A stretch of 64,000 nt of DNA, taken from positions 124,001 through 188,000 of the forward strand of contig JAIUNU010000008.1 in the NCBI GenBank assembly GCA_020161365.1. Reading direction: 5' to 3'. The notes below the pieces were generated by a model that was given only the letters and a program-made list of their open reading frames with translations, was not told the origin of the DNA and made no database searches. The stretch comes from Pseudomonadota bacterium. GTDB taxonomy: Bacteria > Pseudomonadota > Alphaproteobacteria > Caulobacterales > Caulobacteraceae. Positions 54,666 through 63,013 of the stretch are shown here, piece by piece. The first letter of the stretch is position 1. The number at the start of each line of letters is the position of its first letter. Position numbers and translations under genes: made by a program.

Positions 54666-55874
54666 TTAGAAGTTGATCGAGATCGTCGAACGGCGGTTCA
54701 GCGGTTCCTTCACGCCATCGCCGGTGGCGACGGCCGGAGCGCTTTCACCCTTCCAGTCCACGCCCAGGACGTTCTGCGGAACGCCTTGCGAGACCAGAGC
54801 GTCGGCGACGGCGCGAGCGCGACGTTCCGAGAGCTTGGCGTTGTACTTCGGCGAACCCGAGGTGTCGGTGTGGCCGACGACGATGATCTTCGTCGCCTTA
54901 CCGTCGTTCGAGTACTTGGCCGCTTCCATGACCACCGATTGCGCTTCCGGCGTCAGGACCGATTGGTCGAACGGGAAGTACACGATGAACTCGCGGGCCT
55001 CATACTGCGGCGGCGGCGGAGGCGGCGGCGGCGGAGGCGGCGGGGGAGGCGGAGGCGGAGGCGGCGGGGGCGGCGGCGGCGGGGGAGGCGGCGGCGGCGG
55101 CGACGCGAACGAGTAGCGCAGACCCACGGTCAGCGACTGGTCCCGGTACTGGCCTTCGAAAGCGCCAGGCTGCAGCGCGCCCGAACCCAGCGACTGCCAC
55201 TTGTGGTCAGCGCCCGTCAGGTAGCGATAGGTGACGTCGATCTTCAGCTTGTCGGTGGCCTTGATCGAGGCGCCGGCGATAGCCTGCCAGGCAACGGCCA
55301 GATCGTCGTCATCGACAGTCAGGTTCTGCACGGCCGGGTTGAGGGTCGTGATCGGAGCCTGCACGCCGCTGAACTGACCCAGGGCCTTGACGTCCAGACG
55401 GTTCAGGCCAACGCCCGCGCCGATGAAGGGGTTCAGCCAGGAGTTCGGAGCGAAGTCATAAAGGACGTTCGCCATGAGGGTCCAGGAGTCGATCGAACCG
55501 TCCGGCGAGCCGCACTTCGGCGCGGTGGAGGTGCGGGTGATACCCGGGGTGCAAAGACCTTGGGGTTGCTGGCGAACGGCGTTGCCGCGAACGCCGACCA
55601 AGTCGCCGGGGCGATAGCCGCCTTCGACTTCAACACGCCAGTTCGGGTTGAACTGGTAGCCCAGACGGACGAAACCGGTCCAATCCTTCTCGGTCTTCCA
55701 GGTCCAGTGATACGAAGCGCCGTCCGGCGCGAACGCGTCAGACTCGGTCGTCAGCGCTTGCGGCCAGTGTTGGCCGAGGTCGACCGCGCCGTACCAGCCG
55801 GTCTCTTGGGCCGAAACGCCCGACGCGGCGAACACCGCGGCCAGAGCAGCTCCCGCCAGGAGGTTGAGTTTCAT
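54666..55874 (-). CDS. OmpA-family outer-membrane protein with 31-proline linker
   Basis: This 402-residue protein has a signal peptide (MKLNLLAGAALAAVFAASGVSA). An eight-stranded N-terminal barrel runs over about residues 23-250 (GWYGAVDLGQHWP, ending SLTVGLRYSFAS). Then comes an unbroken run of 31 prolines (55008-55100). The peptidoglycan-binding OmpA domain follows (FIVYFPFDQSVLTPEAQSVV, then VVGHTDTSGSPKYNAKLSERRARAVADAL and NRRSTISI). The peptidoglycan-contacting Asp and Arg are present. It anchors the outer membrane to the wall. The proline run should form a rigid polyproline-II rod that crosses the periplasm and needs EF-P for translation. A GAGG site precedes the ATG. Confidence 0.95.
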   Translation of the reverse strand: MKLNLLAGAALAAVFAASGVSAQETGWYGAVDLGQHWPQALTTESDAFAPDGASYHWTWKTEKDWTGFVRLGYQFNPNWRVEVEGGYRPGDLVGVRGNAVRQQPQGLCTPGITRTSTAPKCGSPDGSIDSWTLMANVLYDFAPNSWLNPFIGAGVGLNRLDVKALGQFSGVQAPITTLNPAVQNLTVDDDDLAVAWQAIAGASIKATDKLKIDVTYRYLTGADHKWQSLGSGALQPGAFEGQYRDQSLTVGLRYSFASPPPPPPPPPPPPPPPPPPPPPPPPPPPPPPPQYEAREFIVYFPFDQSVLTPEAQSVVMEAAKYSNDGKATKIIVVGHTDTSGSPKYNAKLSERRARAVADALVSQGVPQNVLGVDWKGESAPAVATGDGVKEPLNRRSTISINF

Positions 55875-56211
55875 TGTTGAAGAGCCCTCTATTGCCCTGC
55901 CCAGGCCGGGGAGACCGACCGAGCATCGTTATACCAAGGCGAACGCCATGGGAAAGTGTCAGCAAAGACACACTCGTCAGGTTTCGCCCCCTGCGCATCG
56001 CCGCAGGAATGCTAAACAAGACCGCCCCTCAGAATCGACTTCCGAGCGTGCCTACCGACTTCCACGGAACATAAGCGTCAGCTTCGTTGGGTTCGCACGT
56101 GAAACGGCCGCGCGCAAGGCCTAGAACTCAGGAAACACCCAAGCATTCGCGAAACCTTGCTCAAATTCCGCACAACCGCTTCACTTATGTGACACCCCCT
56201 TCACGAGCAAC
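55875..56211. other. Intergenic region upstream of the OmpA-like gene
   Basis: No gene or clear hairpin was seen in these 337 bases. They should hold the promoter of the OmpA-like gene; TATAAC near 55930 on the minus strand is a possible -10. A single GAATC (CcrM) site is at 56032. The efflux operon ends at 56212 without a visible intrinsic terminator. Confidence 0.4.
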
Positions 56212-57369
56212 CTAGTCGAGGGTGGTCCTGTAGCGCGCCATGGCCAGGGCGGAGATCGCGACAACAAAGAGCGCCAAGGCCGAAAGACTTGGCCAGAGCT
56301 GGGGGATATCCAGCCCCTTGAGCAAGGCGCCGCGCACGACCCGGAGAAAGTGGGTCACTGGAATGAGGCCGCCCAGCGCCTGCGCCCAGGCCGGCATGCC
56401 ACGAAACGGAAACATGAAGCCCGACAGCAGGATCGACGGCATGATGTAGAAGAACGACATCTGCATGGCCTGCAGCTGGGTGCGGGCCAGCGTCGAGATC
56501 AGAAAACCCAGGGCCAGCGACCCGACGATGAAGAGCAGGACGCCAACCGTCAGCGCGCCCCAGCCGCCGGCCATGGGCACCGCGAACAGCGCCTTGGCCA
56601 AGACGAGGATGATGGCGGTCTGCGCCAGACCCACCACGACATAGGGCGCGAGCTTGCCGATCATCACCTCGATCGGTCGGGCCGGGGTGGCCAGCAGGCT
56701 CTCCATGGTCCCGCGCTCATACTCGCGGGTGACGCCGAGCGAGGTCATCATCACCAGGGTCATGGAGAGGATCACCCCCAGCAGGCCCGGCACGATGTTG
56801 TAGGCGGTGATGGCCTCGGGGTTGTAGCGCCGGTGGATCACGACCTCGAACGGATCGACGCCGGTCCCTCCGATGCGCCCCTGAGCCGCCGCGCCGACGA
56901 GCTCTCGCGTCAGGGCCGTGCGCGGCAGGTTGGCCAGCGCCGCGATCGCCCCGCCGGTGGCGGCGGGATCGGAGGCGTCGGCCTCGACCAGAACCTGAGC
57001 CCCTTCGCCGCGCACCACCTTGCGGGTGAAGTCGGCGGGGATGGTCAGCGCGAACTGGACCTCGCCACGCGCCAGGGCCTCGTCCAGCTCGACGGGCGAG
57101 GCGGCGGTGCGGACGATCTCGAAATAGCCGCTGTTGACCAGGGCCGAGACCGTCGACCGCGCCATCGGCCCCTGGTCCTGCACCAGGATCGCCGTGGGCA
57201 GGTGACGCGGGTCATTGTTGATCGCGTAGCCGAACAGCATCAGCTGCACGATCGGCAGCACCAGGATCATGGCGTAGGTCAGACGGTCGCGAGTGAGTTG
57301 GATGAACTCCTTGATCAGCACCGCCAGGATGCGCGCGGCCGACAGCCGCCGAGGCGCCGCACGGGTCAT
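56212..57369 (-). CDS. ABC-2 type efflux permease (YbhR/YhhJ-like)
   Basis: This 385-residue permease has a long first helix (LTYAMILVLPIVQLMLFGYAI) and a large periplasmic loop of about 140 residues. Five further helices follow, with TSLGVTREYERGTMESLLATPARPIEVMIGKLAPY, the conserved ABC-2 cytosolic motif. Its start overlaps the stop of the ATPase gene. With the ATPase and the membrane-fusion protein it makes a complete MacAB/YbhFGRS-type efflux pump, except that only one permease gene is present, so it should be a homodimer. Substrate unknown. Confidence 0.9.
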   Translation of the reverse strand: MTRAAPRRLSAARILAVLIKEFIQLTRDRLTYAMILVLPIVQLMLFGYAINNDPRHLPTAILVQDQGPMARSTVSALVNSGYFEIVRTAASPVELDEALARGEVQFALTIPADFTRKVVRGEGAQVLVEADASDPAATGGAIAALANLPRTALTRELVGAAAQGRIGGTGVDPFEVVIHRRYNPEAITAYNIVPGLLGVILSMTLVMMTSLGVTREYERGTMESLLATPARPIEVMIGKLAPYVVVGLAQTAIILVLAKALFAVPMAGGWGALTVGVLLFIVGSLALGFLISTLARTQLQAMQMSFFYIMPSILLSGFMFPFRGMPAWAQALGGLIPVTHFLRVVRGALLKGLDIPQLWPSLSALALFVVAISALAMARYRTTLD

Positions 57370-58286
57370 TCGACGTTGTCCGACGCTTGGCCCATCAGAC
57401 GGATGAACACGTCCTCCAGGGTCGGCCGCACCTCGGTCCAGACGAAGGGCGGCCGTCGATAGGGCGCGATCGCCGCCTCCAGCGCCGCCCGGTCGGTTCC
57501 GCTGACGTGCAGGGCCGAGCCGAACGGCGCGGCCATGATCCCGCCGGGCGCCGCAGCGAGGTCTCGCGCCAGTCGGTCGGCTCCCGCGCCCTCGGCCCGG
57601 AAGGTGACGAGACCCGAGGCGGCGATGACCTCTTCGGCCGTTCCTCGCGCCATCAGAGCGCCGTAGGCGATGTAGGCGATGTCGTGGCAGCGCTCGGCTT
57701 CGTCCATGTAGTGGGTCGAGACCATCACGGTCAGACCCTCGGCCGACAGGGCGTGGATCTCGTCCCAGAACGCTCGCCGGGCCTTGGGGTCTACGCCGGC
57801 GGTCGGCTCGTCCAGCAGCAGCAGGCGCGGCCCGTGCAGGATGCTGGCGGCCAGGGCCAGACGCTGCTTCCAGCCGCCTGACAGACTTCCGGCCAGTTGT
57901 TTGCGCCGCGCGGTCAGGCCGAGACGCTCGAGGCTGTCGCGCACCCGCTCGCGCCGGCGGTCCAGCTCATGAACGCGGGCGACGAAGTCGAGGTTTTCCT
58001 CGATCGACAGGTCCTCGTAGAGCGAGAACTTCTGCGTCATGTAGCCGGTCTGTCGCTTGACCGCTTCGGCGTCTCTTCGGAAATCCAGGCCCAGAACCGT
58101 CCCAGCGCCGCTATCGGGCGTCAGCAGCCCGCAGAGCATGCGCAAGGTGGTGGTCTTGCCCGAGCCGTTGGGCCCGAGAAAGCCGGTGATACGCCCCCGC
58201 CCGACCTGGATCGCGACGTCCCGCACCACGTGACGGGGCCCGAAGCTCTTGTTCAGGCCCGAGACGTCGACGGCGAGATCACTCAT
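57366..58286 (-). CDS. ABC efflux ATP-binding protein (YbhF-like, single domain)
   Basis: This 306-residue ATPase has Walker A GFLGPNGSGKTT, the Q-loop in YMTQKFSLYEDLS, the signature LSGGWKQRLALA, Walker B LLLLDEPTAGVDP and the switch His in STHYMDEAERC. The C-terminal part (FRAEGAGADRLARDLAAAPG) is an extra regulatory strand region. E. coli YbhF fuses two such units; here there is one. Start overlaps with both neighbours (ATGA) show one transcript with the fusion protein and the permease. Confidence 0.92.
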   Translation of the reverse strand: MSDLAVDVSGLNKSFGPRHVVRDVAIQVGRGRITGFLGPNGSGKTTTLRMLCGLLTPDSGAGTVLGLDFRRDAEAVKRQTGYMTQKFSLYEDLSIEENLDFVARVHELDRRRERVRDSLERLGLTARRKQLAGSLSGGWKQRLALAASILHGPRLLLLDEPTAGVDPKARRAFWDEIHALSAEGLTVMVSTHYMDEAERCHDIAYIAYGALMARGTAEEVIAASGLVTFRAEGAGADRLARDLAAAPGGIMAAPFGSALHVSGTDRAALEAAIAPYRRPPFVWTEVRPTLEDVFIRLMGQASDNVE

Positions 58287-59266
58287 CGCCCCGCCTCGCG
58301 CGGGATAATGTCGACGGGCTGCCCGGGGGCCAGGGGCGGCCCCGCCTCGGGCCGGGCCTCGACCAGGAAGACCAGCCGCTGACGCGCCTCGCGGCTGTAG
58401 ATCACCGGCGGGGTGAATTCCGCGCGGGGGGAGACATAGTTGATCCGCGCAACGCGCGGCGCGCCGCAGCCGTCGCAGGTGAAGCGGACGGTCGTCCCGA
58501 CGGCGTAACGGTTCAGCTCGGACTCGGGCGCGAAAAAGCGCAGCCGGACGCGGTCATCGGCCAGGAGCGCGACGACTGGCTGATTGGCGGCGACCCACTC
58601 GCCCGGCTGGTAGAAGACGTCCTGGACGCGCGCGGCGGCGGGCGCGCGCGGGCTGATCTGGTCCAGGCGGCTCTGGGCGGCGGCAAGGCTCTGCTCGGCG
58701 GCGGCCACCGCCGCCTCGGCCGCCGCAACGGCGTCCGAACGCGCGCCCAGGGCTCCGACCGTCTTGCGTCGCCCCACCGCGACGGCGTTGGCCCGCGCGG
58801 TGTCGAGGGCGGCGCTGGCCTGGTCCAGCCTCGCCCGGGCGTAAACGCCCTTGGCCACCAGCGGCTCAACCCGACGATACTCGGCCTGGGCTTCCACGAC
58901 ACGGGCCTCGGCGGCGGCGCGCTCGGCGTCGTAGACGGCCAGCTCCTGCGGTCGCTGACCCTTGCGCGCGTCGCGAAGCTGAGCGCGGGCGATCGCCGCC
59001 TGGGCCGCGGCCTGATCCCGCGCAGCGGTCAGCTGGGCCGCGTCCAGCGCGAAGAGCGGCTGGCCGGCACTGACCCGATCGCCCCGCTGCACCGCCACCA
59101 CGCTGACCAGACCTGCATTGGCGGCGCCGACATAGAGCGTCTCGCCTTCAACATAACCGGAAAGGCGCGGCGACCGGTGAGCGTCCGGGCCCAGCAGGCG
59201 CCATCCCACGAAGCCGACGACGCCGACCGCCGCGATGACGCCGACAATAACCACAGGGGCCTTCAT
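58283..59266 (-). CDS. HlyD-family membrane fusion protein (YbhG-like)
   Basis: This 327-residue protein has a single N-terminal membrane helix (VVIVGVIAAVGVVGFVGWRLLG). A beta lipoyl half is followed by a long coiled coil (about residues 85-205) and the second lipoyl half (GEWVAANQPVVALLADDRVRLRFFAPES). It then has a beta-barrel domain with a CDGCG segment. It links the inner-membrane pump to the outer-membrane channel. It overlaps both tetR and the ATPase genes by four bases. The coiled coil is rich in Ala and Arg, as in YbhG and EmrA-type proteins. Confidence 0.9.
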   Translation of the reverse strand: MKAPVVIVGVIAAVGVVGFVGWRLLGPDAHRSPRLSGYVEGETLYVGAANAGLVSVVAVQRGDRVSAGQPLFALDAAQLTAARDQAAAQAAIARAQLRDARKGQRPQELAVYDAERAAAEARVVEAQAEYRRVEPLVAKGVYARARLDQASAALDTARANAVAVGRRKTVGALGARSDAVAAAEAAVAAAEQSLAAAQSRLDQISPRAPAAARVQDVFYQPGEWVAANQPVVALLADDRVRLRFFAPESELNRYAVGTTVRFTCDGCGAPRVARINYVSPRAEFTPPVIYSREARQRLVFLVEARPEAGPPLAPGQPVDIIPREAGR

Positions 59267-59904
59267 GACGACACTCCGGCGCGGGGCGCCAGACCGGCGA
59301 TCATGGTCTCGCCGTGCTGGCGGACTAGACTCTTGAGCGGGGCCGGCGGCGCGCCGACCGGCGTAAAGGTCTCCTGCCAGATCACGCCCAGCAGGATCGG
59401 GCCGACGATGCTGAAGGCCTGCAGCCGGGGCTCGCCGAGGCGAACCTCACCGCGCATCTGCGCCCGTTCCAAAGCGCCCGACATCGCCGCCAGCATCCGA
59501 CTGACGACCTCGTCGTGCCAGACCCGGGCCAGTTCCGGAAAGTTACGCGACTCGCCGATGACCAGCTTGGCCACCGCGCCGAGGCGAGAGGTCTCGATCA
59601 CCGCCTCAATCTGCGACAGGGCCAGTCGCAGGAGGTCGGGAAAGGGAATCGTCGCCTCGGCCAGCAAGGCCTCGACCCTGTCGATATTGGGAACCACCGC
59701 CTCGCGCACCACCGCGCGGAAGATGTCCTCCTTGGTCTCGAAGTAGAGATAGAGCGCGCCCTTGGAGACGCCCGCCTTGCTGGCGATCTCATCCAGCTTC
59801 GCAGCAGCGAAGCCCTTCTCGGCGAACACGTCGAGGGCGGCCTGGACAATCTCCCCCGGCCTCGCCTGACTCCGTCGCCGCCACCTTGGAGCGCCTGCCT
59901 GCAT
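59263..59904 (-). CDS. TetR/AcrR-family repressor of the efflux operon
   Basis: This 213-residue regulator has the TetR helix-turn-helix (IVQAALDVFAEKGFAAAKLDEIASKAGVSKGALYLYFETKEDIFRAVV) followed by an all-helical ligand-binding domain. It is the first gene of the tetR-hlyD-ABC-ABC2 operon, with four-base overlaps. A 16-base imperfect palindrome lies 20 bases upstream of the start, next to a TATATA-like sequence, so it should repress its own operon until a pump substrate binds. Ligand unknown. Confidence 0.92.
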   Translation of the reverse strand: MQAGAPRWRRRSQARPGEIVQAALDVFAEKGFAAAKLDEIASKAGVSKGALYLYFETKEDIFRAVVREAVVPNIDRVEALLAEATIPFPDLLRLALSQIEAVIETSRLGAVAKLVIGESRNFPELARVWHDEVVSRMLAAMSGALERAQMRGEVRLGEPRLQAFSIVGPILLGVIWQETFTPVGAPPAPLKSLVRQHGETMIAGLAPRAGVSS

Positions 59905-59922
59905 TCCCCCGAGCCCCCGTAA

Positions 59923-59938
59923 ATGACCTGACGGTTAT
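59923..59938. promoter_or_regulatory. Candidate TetR operator of the efflux operon
   Basis: ATGACC-TGAC-GGTTAT is an imperfect palindrome with one mismatch between arms. It lies 20 bases before the tetR start, where a repressor would block the promoter. Confidence 0.55.
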
Positions 59939-59978
59939 ATACGAGGCTTCGGCCAAGTTCAATTTCGGGGCCCGGCGT

Positions 59979-60806
59979 TCACCGCGCCGTCACCAGCCAG
60001 CAGGCCGAGTTCATCTGCGCCACACCATCCTTCACATACGGGGACAATGCGGCGGTCACCGCCTCGCGCACGCGGGCACGGAGGGTCTCGTCGGCATTGG
60101 AGAGGATCGGGTTCAGCGGTCCGACGCGCAGGCTCATGGTCAGCAGCTCCTCGAAGCTGACCGGCGTCGGATCGTCGAGCGCCTCGATGGTGATGTCGCG
60201 CCATCCCGCCTCGGCCAGGATGGATAGCACCCGCTCTGGATCGGCGAACCCGAAGCGGCCGGGCGCGTTGCGCTCGAACTTCGGAACCTCAGGCAGGAAT
60301 GGCGCGGCGGCCTCCAGCGGGACCTGGGCGATCGCATTGTCCTCCGGACCGCGCCAGCAAGCGAAGGCCAGCCGTCCGCCGGGCTTCAGGGCGCGGCGCA
60401 GATTGGCGAACGCGGCGACGGGATCGGGAAAGAACATCACGCCAAAGCGCGAGACGATCGCGTCGAAGTCCTGGCCGAAGGCGTGGGTCTGGGCGTCGGC
60501 ATGGACGAATTCGACCCCTTCCAGCGCCTGCTCGCCCGCCCGCCGACGCGCCAGTTCCAGCAGGGCGCCCGAGATGTCGGCGCCGACGGCCCGGCCTTCC
60601 GGCCCCACGCGCCAGGCCGCCTCGAAGGTGGTCGCGCCGGCGCCGCAGCCGACATCCAGCACCGCCTCGCCCGCGCGCAGGTCGGCGCGGTCCACGACGG
60701 CCTTGGCGATCGGTTGATACAGCCGGTCCAGCAGCGCCTGCTGCTCGACCCAGACCCTTCCGGCGCGATCCCAATAGGCCGCCATGTCCGTCGTCACGCC
60801 GCTCAT
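59979..60806 (-). CDS. Class I SAM-dependent methyltransferase
   Basis: This 275-residue protein has the SAM-binding loop VLDVGCGAGATTFEAAWRVG, the acidic residue loop AVGADISGALL and the post-I motif FVHADAQTHAFGQDFDAIVSRFGVMFFPDPVAAFANLRRALKPGGRLAFACWRG. This is the methyltransferase-11/25 type often seen in small-molecule or ubiquinone-type methylations. The C-terminus (WRDITIEALDD, then MTLRVGPLNPILSN-like) forms a variable lid. It is monocistronic and independent of the efflux operon. Substrate not known. Confidence 0.85.
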   Translation of the reverse strand: MSGVTTDMAAYWDRAGRVWVEQQALLDRLYQPIAKAVVDRADLRAGEAVLDVGCGAGATTFEAAWRVGPEGRAVGADISGALLELARRRAGEQALEGVEFVHADAQTHAFGQDFDAIVSRFGVMFFPDPVAAFANLRRALKPGGRLAFACWRGPEDNAIAQVPLEAAAPFLPEVPKFERNAPGRFGFADPERVLSILAEAGWRDITIEALDDPTPVSFEELLTMSLRVGPLNPILSNADETLRARVREAVTAALSPYVKDGVAQMNSACWLVTAR

Positions 60807-60851
60807 CCGTCGTCTCCCGTCTTCACGGGCGATAGGTACGTGCTCGACGCG

Positions 60852-62651
60852 TCAGCGCAAGCTGGCGTCCCGCAGGCGACGACGGCGGCCGCCCAGGGCG
60901 TCGGGGCGGTTCAGCTTCTTGCGATACTCGTCGCGGCGCTCGTGGATCGAAGCGATCACCAGGCCCATCGGCACGCCGATGTCGACCAGCACCGCCTCGG
61001 ACAGCTGCAGCGACGCCTCGATGGTCTCCGGCACCGCGTCGGTGGCGCCCAGCTCATAGAGGCGCGCCGCGTGGCGGGCGTCGCGGGCGCGGACCACGAT
61101 CGGCACGTCCGGGCGCGAGCCGCGCGCGGCGGCGACCACAGCCTCGGCCACCTCGAAGGCGTCCATGGTCACTACCACCGCCCGGGCCGTGGCCAGGCCG
61201 CAGCGCTCCAGAAGCTCCAGGCGCGAGGCGTCGCCGTAGTAGATGCGGGCGCCGTCGCGGCGCCCCTGCTCGACCAGGCGCGCATCGCGCTCGACCGCGA
61301 TCCAGGCCAGATCGTGACGGCCCAGCATGTCGCCGACCAGCTTGCCGACGCGGCCATAGCCGATGACCAGCACCTGGCCGGCGGGTTCGGGCCCCACACG
61401 GTCGGGCTCGTTGGCGGTCGAGGGCGGGGCCTCGCTGACGGGCAACGGCGCGTTCTTGCGGCCCAGATAACCGCCCAGCGCCGCCAGGCCGGGGATCAGG
61501 AACATCGTCAGGGTGGCCGACACCAGCACGGCCTGGCCGATCGCCGGCGGCACGACCTGGGCGCTCATGGCGTTGTCGAGCAGCACGAAGGCGAACTCGC
61601 CGCCGGCCGCCAGGATCAGGGCGGCCTCGATCGCGGCGCGGCGGTTCAGCCCCATCAAGAGCCCGCTGCCGAACACCACGGCGGTCTTCAGCACCAGCAA
61701 ACCCAGCGCCGTCGCCAGGATCGTCGCCGGCTGCGCGGCCAGCAGCGACAGGTCCAGCCGAATGCCCAGCGACACGAAGAAGAGCGAGAGCAAAAGACCC
61801 TTGAACGGCTCGATCTTGACCTCGACCTCGTGGCGATACTCGGTCTCGGCCAGCAGCACGCCGGCCACGAAGGCGCCGAGCGCCATCGACAGCCCCGACA
61901 ACGCCGCCACCAGGCCTGCGCCGATGATCACCAGCAGGCAGGCGGCCATGAACATCTCTTCGCTCTTGGCCTTGGCGACCGACTTCAGCATCGGGCGAAG
62001 GGCCAAGCGCCCGACCAGCACGATCGCCGCCAGCCCGACGGCCGCCGGGGCCAGGGCCAGCAGGTCCTGAAGCTGGAACGTTCCGTTGCCGCGCCCCAGG
62101 ATCGCCAGGGTGATCAGGATCGGGGCCACCGCCAGATCCTGGAAGAGCAGGACCGAGAAGGTGGCGCGGCCGGCCTCGGAATGCAGGCGGCGGCGCTCGG
62201 CCAGCACCGGCACGGCGATGGCGGTGGACGACAGGGTCAGGGCCGCGCCGATGGTCAGGGCCGCCACGGGCTCGAGGCCCAGCAGCATCCCGCCCGCCCC
62301 CAGGGCCAGCGAGCAGCCGATCACCTGCACCGCGCCAAGGCCGAACACCCACTTGCGCATCAGCCGCAGGCGCTCCCACGACAGCTCCAGGCCGATCATG
62401 AACAGCAGGAAGACGACGCCGAACTCGGCCAGCTGGGCGATTTCGTCGGGGTTGTCGACGGTGACGTAGTCGAGCCAGGGCGCCAGGTGGATGAACCGTC
62501 CCAGACCAAAAGGACCCAGGATCACCCCGGCCAGCAGGTAGCCCAGAATCGGATTGATCTTCAGGCGCTTGAAGATCGGCGCAACGATGCCGGCGGTCGC
62601 CAGGAACAGGACCAGGTCCTTGTAGCTCTCTGGGGAAACCTCGTGCGCCAC
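60852..62651 (-). CDS. CPA2 cation/proton antiporter with RCK domain (KefB/KefC-like)
   Basis: This 599-residue protein has a 12-13 helix CPA2 core (FLATAGIVAPIFKRLKINPILGYLLAGVILGPFGLG, ALTLSSTAIAVPVLAERRRL, then FQDLAVAPILITLAIL). The core is followed at about residue 410 by a Rossmann RCK/TrkA-N domain (VLVIGYGRVGKLVGDMLGRHD, then YYGDASRLELLERCGL). The domain order and length fit KefB/KefC glutathione-gated potassium efflux systems. The C-terminal TrkA-C part is short. It protects against electrophiles or alkaline stress. A small XRE regulator lies upstream on the same strand, and a second antiporter diverges beyond it. Confidence 0.93.
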   Translation of the reverse strand: MAHEVSPESYKDLVLFLATAGIVAPIFKRLKINPILGYLLAGVILGPFGLGRFIHLAPWLDYVTVDNPDEIAQLAEFGVVFLLFMIGLELSWERLRLMRKWVFGLGAVQVIGCSLALGAGGMLLGLEPVAALTIGAALTLSSTAIAVPVLAERRRLHSEAGRATFSVLLFQDLAVAPILITLAILGRGNGTFQLQDLLALAPAAVGLAAIVLVGRLALRPMLKSVAKAKSEEMFMAACLLVIIGAGLVAALSGLSMALGAFVAGVLLAETEYRHEVEVKIEPFKGLLLSLFFVSLGIRLDLSLLAAQPATILATALGLLVLKTAVVFGSGLLMGLNRRAAIEAALILAAGGEFAFVLLDNAMSAQVVPPAIGQAVLVSATLTMFLIPGLAALGGYLGRKNAPLPVSEAPPSTANEPDRVGPEPAGQVLVIGYGRVGKLVGDMLGRHDLAWIAVERDARLVEQGRRDGARIYYGDASRLELLERCGLATARAVVVTMDAFEVAEAVVAAARGSRPDVPIVVRARDARHAARLYELGATDAVPETIEASLQLSEAVLVDIGVPMGLVIASIHERRDEYRKKLNRPDALGGRRRRLRDASLR

Positions 62652-62693
62652 GCGCCCTCCTCTTCTTTACGTCCGCCTACGGGAACCCAAGCG

Positions 62694-62942
62694 CTAGACC
62701 GGCCGCTTGAACCGGACGCCCGGCCCCGCCTCGTCGCCTGCGATCAGCGACACCCCTGCCGCCTCGATCGCCTCAATCAGGAGGCGTTCGGTGCTATGGT
62801 GCAAGGCGTGGCGCTCGGTCTCGAAGTCCTTGACCGTGCTGCGCGACACGCCCGCCCGATCCGCAAGCTCGCCCTGCGACCAGTTGATCAGTCCGCGGGC
62901 GGCCCGGCATTGGGCCGGCAGGAGAATTTTTGCGTGAGGCAT
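62694..62942 (-). CDS. XRE-family small DNA-binding regulator
   Basis: This 82-residue protein is little more than a Cro/C1-type helix-turn-helix: QCRAARGLINWSQGELADRAGVSRSTVKDFETERHALHHSTERLLIEAIEAAGVSL. The recognition helix is SRSTVKDFE. It sits upstream of the KefB/KefC-like gene on the same strand and back-to-back with the second antiporter, so it may regulate one or both. No operator was identified. A stand-alone XRE protein of this length is common in alphaproteobacteria. Confidence 0.9.
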   Translation of the reverse strand: MPHAKILLPAQCRAARGLINWSQGELADRAGVSRSTVKDFETERHALHHSTERLLIEAIEAAGVSLIAGDEAGPGVRFKRPV

Positions 62943-63013
62943 CTAGCACACCAGGACATCGTCGCCCATATTGGTTGAGTACGCCCGAAAAAGATGACCG
63001 TCAAGGAGAGCCT

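Noticed and set aside
60483..62978. 831-residue plus-strand frame opposite the Kef-like gene
   Set aside because: Composition is Arg/Gln/His-rich shadow; the minus-strand protein has complete antiporter and RCK motifs.
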